Notes under the pieces: model-generated
Seen by the model: the letters and a program-made list of their open reading frames with translations, nothing else
What the model was told of the DNA's origin: nothing
The model's database searches: none
Shown here: positions 20,806-26,483 of the stretch, in pieces
Position numbering within the stretch: position 1 is the stretch's first letter
How the letters are laid out: each line of letters opens with the position of its first letter
NCBI GenBank assembly: GCA_045592105.1
Contig: JAZNUB010000068.1
Location: 1 to 26,483 of the forward strand
DNA length: 26,483 nucleotides
Reading direction: 5' to 3'
DNA from: SIG636 sp045592105
Lineage (GTDB): Bacteria > Bacillota > Clostridia > Oscillospirales > CAG-382
Position numbers and translations under genes: made by a program

Positions 20806-22001
20806 TAGTACAAATAAACCTCTCTTGTACGTGGGGAAGCACAGGGGGGATATGCGATTCTGTTAGTAAACTTTTGACTAAAAAAAACATCGAGAATTAT
20901 ATATTCTATACATATGGTAGAAATCCACAAAAGCGACCCAATTATATAAGATATGGAAATTTGGTACATGAAAAATTCCAGTCATTAAAGTCGAGAGTAT
21001 TAGGGAATTACGGCTTTAATTCTATTCTGGCTACTCGTTACCTGATAAAAAAGCTGGAAGAAATTAAGCCGGATATTGTTCATGTGCATAATATTCATGG
21101 CCACGATTGCCATTTTGAAAGATTGTTCAGTTATCTGCGAAAAAATCATATCAAGGTGTTTTATACTTTTCATGATTGTTGGGCATTTACCGGTTATTGT
21201 CCTCATTTTTCTATGGCTAAGTGTTATAATTGGAAGAATGGGTGCGGAAATTGTGTATTGAGAAAACGATACAGTTGGTTTTTTGATAAAAGCAAAATGA
21301 ACCTTAATAGAAAAAGGATGGCGCTTAATGGATTGGATTTAACCATTGTTACCCCCTCTAATTGGTTGGCAGGTTTGGTTAAACAATCATTTCTTAAAGA
21401 TTATCCTATCAAGGTTATAAATAACGGAATCGATTTGTCAAGATTTAGCCCTAAGGAAAGTTGTTTTCGTGAAGTATATAAGCTACAAAACAAAAAGATT
21501 GTATTAGGGTTGGCTATGATGTGGGGCGCAGCTAAAGGGATTGATGTTTTTATTCATTTAGCAAAAACGCTACCTAATGACTATAAAATTGTACTTATAG
21601 GTACTGACGATGGCATAGACAAGCAATTGCCTGATAGCATTCTTTCTATTCATCGTACCCAAAACCAACAAGAACTTGTCGAAATCTATTCTGCCGCTGA
21701 TGTTTTTGTTAATCCTACGAGAGAAGATACATATCCAACTGTTAATATGGAGGCTTTGGCTTGCGGTACGCCGGTTTTGACCTTCAGAACCGGCGGAAGC
21801 CCCGAAATGCTTGACGAAACCTGCGGTTCGGTTGTTGACTGTGACGATATTGATGCTTTAGAAAAAGAAATTATACGTATTTGTGAAGAAAAGCCTTATA
21901 CAAAACAAGCGTGCATAAAAAAAGCAAAAGAATTTGACAAAAATGAAAGGTTTAAGGAGTATTTAGAGCTGTATGAAAGAATTAACGCTACAAGAGCTTA
22001 A
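20799..22001 (+). CDS. GT4 glycosyltransferase, WcaC-like
   Basis: The 400-residue GT-B protein starts MVVVQINLSCTWGSTGGICD and has the marked HVHNIHGHDC and YTFHDCWAFTGYCPHF region, with a CxxWxxGCxxC-type Cys cluster (CYNWKNGCGNC). I know this cluster from the WcaC-type colanic-acid transferases and relatives. The donor site is PTREDTYPTVNMEALACGTP followed by VLTFRTGGSPEML, a good E-x7-E motif. GGAG lies 9 nt before the ATG, which overlaps the polymerase stop. The last 29 nt overlap the LicD-type gene. It should add a sugar to the growing repeat unit. The Cys cluster could bind zinc or be structural. Confidence 0.92.
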   Translation: MVVVQINLSCTWGSTGGICDSVSKLLTKKNIENYIFYTYGRNPQKRPNYIRYGNLVHEKFQSLKSRVLGNYGFNSILATRYLIKKLEEIKPDIVHVHNIHGHDCHFERLFSYLRKNHIKVFYTFHDCWAFTGYCPHFSMAKCYNWKNGCGNCVLRKRYSWFFDKSKMNLNRKRMALNGLDLTIVTPSNWLAGLVKQSFLKDYPIKVINNGIDLSRFSPKESCFREVYKLQNKKIVLGLAMMWGAAKGIDVFIHLAKTLPNDYKIVLIGTDDGIDKQLPDSILSIHRTQNQQELVEIYSAADVFVNPTREDTYPTVNMEALACGTPVLTFRTGGSPEMLDETCGSVVDCDDIDALEKEIIRICEEKPYTKQACIKKAKEFDKNERFKEYLELYERINATRA

Positions 22002-22776
22002 GGATATTGAGTTTGATATACTTAAGATGTTTGATGCCTTTTGTAAGGAAAACAACATAAAATATTTTCTTGCATACGGTACACTTTTAGGTGCTATCAG
22101 ATACAAGAAGTTTATCCCTTGGGATGATGATGTTGATGTTCTGGTTCCTCGCAAGGACTATGAGAGAGTGATAGAACTGTTTAAGGATACCGAGCGTTAT
22201 AAGTTATATGCTTTTGAGAAAAATCAAGATTATGGTTTTCCTTTTGCGAAGATATGCGATATGACAACTCGCAAAGATGAGTTCGAATACAGCAGCGGCG
22301 TTGAGCTTGGTGTTGATATTGATATTTTCCCGCTGGATGCGTGGGATGATGATATTGAAAAAGCAAAAAAAGAAGCTAAACGCATTAGTAAGTTAATGTT
22401 TTATCTTGGACTTACTAAGCTTAAAAAGGCTGATTCCGTAAACCCGTTTAAGCGAATTGTTAAAAGCGTGCTTATGGCCTTTTGCAAAATGAGAGGCTCA
22501 AAGCATTTTATCCGTAAAATTCAAAAGGAAGCATACAAACCCGACCAAAAGGGCAACAACTACGTTGGTGCAAAATCATGGTGTGTTTATGGAGCAAAAG
22601 GAATTATCCCTGCGGAAGCTTTTGCGGATTCTGTAGAAGTTGAGTTCGAGGGTATGATGTTCCCTGCGCCGGTAGATTACGATAAATATCTTACCTGTTT
22701 GTACGGAGATTATTTACCTGAGCCACCTAAGGAAAAGCAAAAAACGCATCACGTTTTTAAAGCTTACAGGGTGTAA
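21973..22776 (+). CDS. LicD-family phosphotransferase
   Basis: The 267-residue protein has the full LicD signature near its N-terminus: FLAYGTLLGAIRYKKFIPWD then DDVDVLVPRKDYE. A later GVDIDIFPLD also matches. The family transfers a phosphate-linked group (phosphocholine in the best-known cases, glycerol- or sugar-phosphate in others) from a CDP-linked donor to a glycan. The Asp-rich DDDVDV part binds the metal and nucleotide. It starts inside the preceding glycosyltransferase gene (29-nt overlap), with AGGAG 13 nt upstream. No licA/B/C genes for choline uptake and activation are seen, so the transferred group is open. It is the last glycan-assembly gene before the secreted phosphodiester glycosidase. 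Its base composition is less A/T-rich than that of the genes just upstream. Confidence 0.92.
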   Translation: MKELTLQELKDIEFDILKMFDAFCKENNIKYFLAYGTLLGAIRYKKFIPWDDDVDVLVPRKDYERVIELFKDTERYKLYAFEKNQDYGFPFAKICDMTTRKDEFEYSSGVELGVDIDIFPLDAWDDDIEKAKKEAKRISKLMFYLGLTKLKKADSVNPFKRIVKSVLMAFCKMRGSKHFIRKIQKEAYKPDQKGNNYVGAKSWCVYGAKGIIPAEAFADSVEVEFEGMMFPAPVDYDKYLTCLYGDYLPEPPKEKQKTHHVFKAYRV

Positions 22777-22865
22777 GTTATTCCTTGCGAAACTTTTAAT
22801 GGAAGTTCCAGCATATTTTGCTGTTTACATAGATAAAAGCATTATAAAAATAAGGAGAGAATAAT

Positions 22866-25800
22866 ATGAAAAAACCATTATTAAGAATTTTGGTTTCGTT
22901 GCTCGTTGTGTGTATGGTTGCAAGCGTTTTCTCAACAAGTGCGTTTGCGGCAAGCATTTATGATGACAGCAACGGCGGAAGTAATTACTACAATGTTATT
23001 TCCGAAAAAGAATGGGACATAGCTCCGGGTGTTAAAGAGTACGAGCATGTTTTGAATAACGACGCCGGTACTCGTAGGCAGGTTCTTCACACTGCTGAGG
23101 TGGACCTTAACAATCCTTTTGTCAAGGTTATTCCCGGTTACAAGGGAATGATTCCTACGGCTGGCAACTATGGTACCCAGTCTACCTCCACACAGGCTCT
23201 GGAAGCAGAGAAGTTGGGTTACGGCAACGTTGTTGTTGCTACTAATGCTATGCTTAGCTGGTATACCGAGGACTACTACAAGCAACATCCCGAGCTAATC
23301 GGTGAACCCTTGTATTATAATATCTTGGATGGCTATTATTATGAGAATAGCCGTGGCCCGGCATCTTTTAGCAAGGGTTATGCCGTTCTTGTAACTAACT
23401 ATGACAATCATCCCATAACCGGTGAAAAGCGTCCGGATGATATGCCGAAGGTTTTAATGCGTTCTCAAACTGATCCTTTGACTGGTTGGGAGCAGAATGC
23501 TATATGTGTTTGGGCCTTTTTGGTAAAGCCTGATGAAAATGGCAATCCCGTAAACCAGTATTCTAAAAACGGCAGCGAAGATCACGGAAACAGCATTGCC
23601 TCCAGAACCTTTATTGGTATCAGAGCTGACGGAACTCTCATCATGGCTGTTTCTGATGGTGAACAGGCTCCTTATTCTACCGGTTTCACTAACTTTGAAA
23701 TGGCAGATTACATGATCAAAATGGGGTGTATTTACGCTGCTAACTGTGACGGCGGCGGATCTACTACTTTTTGTTCTCAGCGTCCCGGTGAAGACCTTAA
23801 GGTGAACTGCTCTCTTTCCGATGGCGGTGAAAGACCTACAACGAATACAATTTTGGTCATTTCTACCGCCCCTGCAGACGGTCAGTTTGCACGCGCTCAG
23901 ATAGATTCTGAATATTCTTACTACACCCCCGGCAGCAGCGTTTCCTTTAGCGCACTCGGCACCGATGCAGTAGGCACCAAGGTTGATATTCCTGCCGATG
24001 CACAGTGGAAGATTAAAGAAGACGGTATGGGTACCATCGAGAACGGTGTGTTTAAGTCCAACGGCACTGAAGGTACTGTAACTGCTCAGATGATCTACGA
24101 AGGAAACGTTGTTGGCGAAAAGGTTATCACCATCGTTACGCCTGACACGATTTTCTTTGATCAGCCTGTTGTTACCATTCCTTTCGGTAAAACGGCAAAG
24201 ATTCCTGTAAAGGCTTCGGCTTTGATTGATGGTGTTGCACAGGAGATCGGTCTTGGTACAAACGATGTGACATTTACCACAACTAATGCAGCTCTTGGAC
24301 AGATTAGCGGGTTGTATTTTACCGCTGTTGGCGAAGCGTCTGCTCCTGCGGATGTTACCAGCACCATAACCGCTACCTTGAATATGGGCAACAAGCCCAC
24401 TGTCAGCGTTGCGCTGAAGCTGGGAGCAGGCTCCGAAGTGCTCTGGGATTTTGAGGCAGGTCAGGCTGATATCGATATTTGGAATGTAATCAACAGCAGA
24501 ACTAACGATTATCGTGATTACTATCTCAACTTATCTTTGGCAGATCGTACAAATGGTCAGGTACACGACGGTGATTATTCTATGCGTTTGGAAATAAATG
24601 GTCTTGCCTCTGTAAAGTCCGACTCAAGTGACTATGCTTGGATCAGACTTGGCGTAGACGGTGAAGCTATTGAGCTTGAGAATGCGCGTAGAGTAGGTTT
24701 TTGGCTTTACGTTCCCGAAGATAACATTCAATGTTGGGTACAGGGACATTATATGACCGATTCTAACGGCGACGGTGTGTATGACAACATAGCAACCGTT
24801 AGCATGATGGAATCCGAAAATGTGTATTACAACATAGATGAATCCGGTTGGCATTATATGTCTATGGACATAAGTGCTTTCGAAAAGGTTGCACTAAAGT
24901 ATTCAAATCAATTCAATAAGCAGAACGCTACAGGTCAAATTGCTGAAAAGGGAGAATTTTTCCTTGCAATTATTACTCACAGAACAAAGAATAATATCTT
25001 GTGGCAAACTAACGGTACTATAAACGGTCCTTATACATACTATTTGGATAGCTTTACCGTAGACTATTCCGAAGCAGTTGACGATAGAGAAAATCCTATA
25101 TTCGACAAGATATATCTTGATGGCAAGACCCCACTTGTAAAACGCGATGTTGTTACCACAACAAGCAATATTCTTAACCTCTCTGCTGCCGTAGCTGACA
25201 AGACAACGTTGGCTGACGCTATGGGCATTGAGAAGCCTCTTAATAACGTTTCCGGCTTGAACGCTTCTACTGCAAAGGTTTATATTGATGGCGTTGAGGT
25301 TGCATCTTCTTTCGCAAACGGTGTGATTTCCGCAATGGGCAATAAGGTTGCAGACGGATACCACCGCATTAAGTTTGAAATTTGTGATAATGCAGGCAAC
25401 AAGTCCGTTATTATCCGCGTTGTTAAGGTTGAGTCCGGTTCTACCGATTCTACTCTTACGCTTGTTCCCGCTGATACTGATTTGGATAGAATCCCCTTCG
25501 GTTCCATCTATTGGATGAACCTTGTTGCGAATGAAATTGATACCATTGATTCTGTACAAACAGTAATCGATCTCAATAGTGTAAACCATTGGCAGCTTGA
25601 TCACATGGTATTAGCAGATGGCTTCACAGCAAACTATACCATCACTAAGGAAACCAACACGGCTACTATCACATTCACCCGTACTGCTTCTACCGGTCAA
25701 ACCGGCGAGGCTATTTTGGCTATGATTCCCGTTCGTATTCTCTACTTCGATACGGATATCAAAGTTCCCGGATTTACAGCTGAGACCTATTGGACTACAT

Positions 25801-26483
25801 ATAACTTCTTCGCACAGGATATGAAGATGGACGTTGATATGGGCCTTATTACTCATACCGACGGTACAACAAGCACCTTCTCCAATGAGGAGTTCCATGT
25901 TGATACAGAGATGTATACAACAAATCAGGCTATTGATAAGACCTACTTTGCAGAACATGGCACAACCCACGTTCATTCTCCTGTTGCCATTGACGTTATA
26001 GCACCTACTTGCTGCCGGCCCGGTTATGTGGGCGGTACCTACTGCTATGAATGTAACTCTCCTGTAGAGTGGGGCGTTGCCACAGGCTTAGCAACAGGGC
26101 ACGATTATGAAGTAAATGTTGCCGAAAGAAAGATTGCCTGCGCTTGCGGCAGTGCTTTTACCGGCACCGGTCTTCAAACGATCAACGGCGTGAACTACTA
26201 TACAGTCAACGGTAACCTAACCAGCGGTTGGATCGGTGTTGATGACGATTGGTATTACTTTGATACCGTTACTTACAAGGCTTGGGATGGCGATTGCTAC
26301 AACGAAAAGGCTGTTTTATTTAACTTTGACAATGGTCGTTTAACTAGCGGTGCTTGGGCAAAGACTAAGAACGGCATGCGTTATTGGTACGGCCCCGGTT
26401 ACTATAGAGATATGTCACCTGAACCTACTTCCAGCAGACCCTATGAGATCGATGGAAAGACCTATCTCTTTAACAGAGAAGGT
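22866..26483 (+). CDS. Secreted phosphodiester glycosidase (NAGPA), 3' partial
   Basis: The frame is open for 1206 codons to the window edge. A signal peptide (cleavage likely after AFA, residue 28) is followed by a NAGPA/phosphodiester glycosidase domain at about 65-345: IGIRADGTLIMAVSDG, YMIKMGCIYAANCDGGGSTT (catalytic DGGGS at 295-299) and LSDGGERPTTN. Next come Ig-like strands (about 350-520), a jelly-roll-like module from LWDFEAGQADI at 526 to about 730, a cohesin-like beta-sandwich (about 865-960), a Cys-rich stretch (CYEC, CACG; about 1048-1100) and aromatic repeats (VNYYTVNGNLTSGWI, MRYWYGPG) from 1107 on, resembling choline/glucan-binding repeats. It should cleave sugar phosphodiesters on the cell surface. 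AAGGAGAG lies about 8 nt before the ATG. The 89-bp gap after the LicD-type gene may hold a weak promoter, so co-transcription is uncertain. Confidence 0.93.
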   Translation, partial: MKKPLLRILVSLLVVCMVASVFSTSAFAASIYDDSNGGSNYYNVISEKEWDIAPGVKEYEHVLNNDAGTRRQVLHTAEVDLNNPFVKVIPGYKGMIPTAGNYGTQSTSTQALEAEKLGYGNVVVATNAMLSWYTEDYYKQHPELIGEPLYYNILDGYYYENSRGPASFSKGYAVLVTNYDNHPITGEKRPDDMPKVLMRSQTDPLTGWEQNAICVWAFLVKPDENGNPVNQYSKNGSEDHGNSIASRTFIGIRADGTLIMAVSDGEQAPYSTGFTNFEMADYMIKMGCIYAANCDGGGSTTFCSQRPGEDLKVNCSLSDGGERPTTNTILVISTAPADGQFARAQIDSEYSYYTPGSSVSFSALGTDAVGTKVDIPADAQWKIKEDGMGTIENGVFKSNGTEGTVTAQMIYEGNVVGEKVITIVTPDTIFFDQPVVTIPFGKTAKIPVKASALIDGVAQEIGLGTNDVTFTTTNAALGQISGLYFTAVGEASAPADVTSTITATLNMGNKPTVSVALKLGAGSEVLWDFEAGQADIDIWNVINSRTNDYRDYYLNLSLADRTNGQVHDGDYSMRLEINGLASVKSDSSDYAWIRLGVDGEAIELENARRVGFWLYVPEDNIQCWVQGHYMTDSNGDGVYDNIATVSMMESENVYYNIDESGWHYMSMDISAFEKVALKYSNQFNKQNATGQIAEKGEFFLAIITHRTKNNILWQTNGTINGPYTYYLDSFTVDYSEAVDDRENPIFDKIYLDGKTPLVKRDVVTTTSNILNLSAAVADKTTLADAMGIEKPLNNVSGLNASTAKVYIDGVEVASSFANGVISAMGNKVADGYHRIKFEICDNAGNKSVIIRVVKVESGSTDSTLTLVPADTDLDRIPFGSIYWMNLVANEIDTIDSVQTVIDLNSVNHWQLDHMVLADGFTANYTITKETNTATITFTRTASTGQTGEAILAMIPVRILYFDTDIKVPGFTAETYWTTYNFFAQDMKMDVDMGLITHTDGTTSTFSNEEFHVDTEMYTTNQAIDKTYFAEHGTTHVHSPVAIDVIAPTCCRPGYVGGTYCYECNSPVEWGVATGLATGHDYEVNVAERKIACACGSAFTGTGLQTINGVNYYTVNGNLTSGWIGVDDDWYYFDTVTYKAWDGDCYNEKAVLFNFDNGRLTSGAWAKTKNGMRYWYGPGYYRDMSPEPTSSRPYEIDGKTYLFNREG

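Noticed and set aside
24903..25604. A 233-codon - strand frame opposite the NAGPA gene
   Set aside because: No family features or ribosome site. The + strand frame is open for 1206 codons with clear modules.

Overview
The window looks like a chromosomal segment of an anaerobic Gram-positive Firmicute, most likely class Clostridia (Oscillospirales or a neighbouring order). This rests on AGGAGG-type ribosome binding sites, many promoters of the form TTGACA-17-TATAAT, a sortase-type C-terminal anchor, a dockerin, a DUF5050-like lipoprotein, a DUF6935-like protein and an ATP-type PEP carboxykinase. No tRNA, rRNA, CRISPR array or insertion sequence was recognised.

Layout. Bases 1-1332 are the 3' part of a surface protein made of hierarchical Cys/His/Trp repeats, ending in a PPTGD-type wall anchor. 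It is followed by a beta-propeller-like lipoprotein (1616-2857) and a DUF234-type ATPase/nuclease-fold protein (3081-4469), whose promoter carries a perfect 41-bp palindrome. A leftward operon (6044-4620) encodes a MarR regulator, a flavodoxin and a small membrane protein, behind a long inverted-repeat operator. A secreted two-domain 5'-nucleotidase with a C-terminal dockerin occupies 6217-8787. Next come a three-gene operon of poorly known proteins (8937-10553), a RelBE-type toxin-antitoxin pair (11162-10682), a small conserved protein (11769-11311), a membrane 7TM-LuxR one-component regulator (12004-13032) and pckA (14700-13096).

The right part is a surface-glycan locus. It starts with a dead remnant (15634-14956) in which the first third of a Wzx-like flippase is joined out of frame to the last third of a sugar-transfer ATP-grasp gene. 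A tightly packed rightward operon follows: PglC-like phosphoglycosyltransferase, PglD/NeuD-like acyltransferase, two GT4 glycosyltransferases, EpsG/Wzy-like polymerase, a third GT4 and a LicD-family phosphotransferase. Directly downstream is a very large secreted phosphodiester glycosidase (NAGPA domain) with Ig-like, jelly-roll-like, cohesin-like and choline/glucan-binding-like modules, which runs off the right edge.

How the genes may work together. The glycan genes would start a lipid-linked glycan, extend it, polymerise it and decorate it with phosphodiester groups. The secreted NAGPA protein could then bind and trim such decorations. No flippase is intact in the window. The secreted repeat protein, the dockerin nucleotidase and the NAGPA protein share CxCG-type cysteine motifs and together suggest a cell-surface theme. 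The most interesting candidates are the LicD/NAGPA pairing, the 7TM-LuxR receptor, the flippase/ATP-grasp deletion scar and the hierarchical repeat protein.
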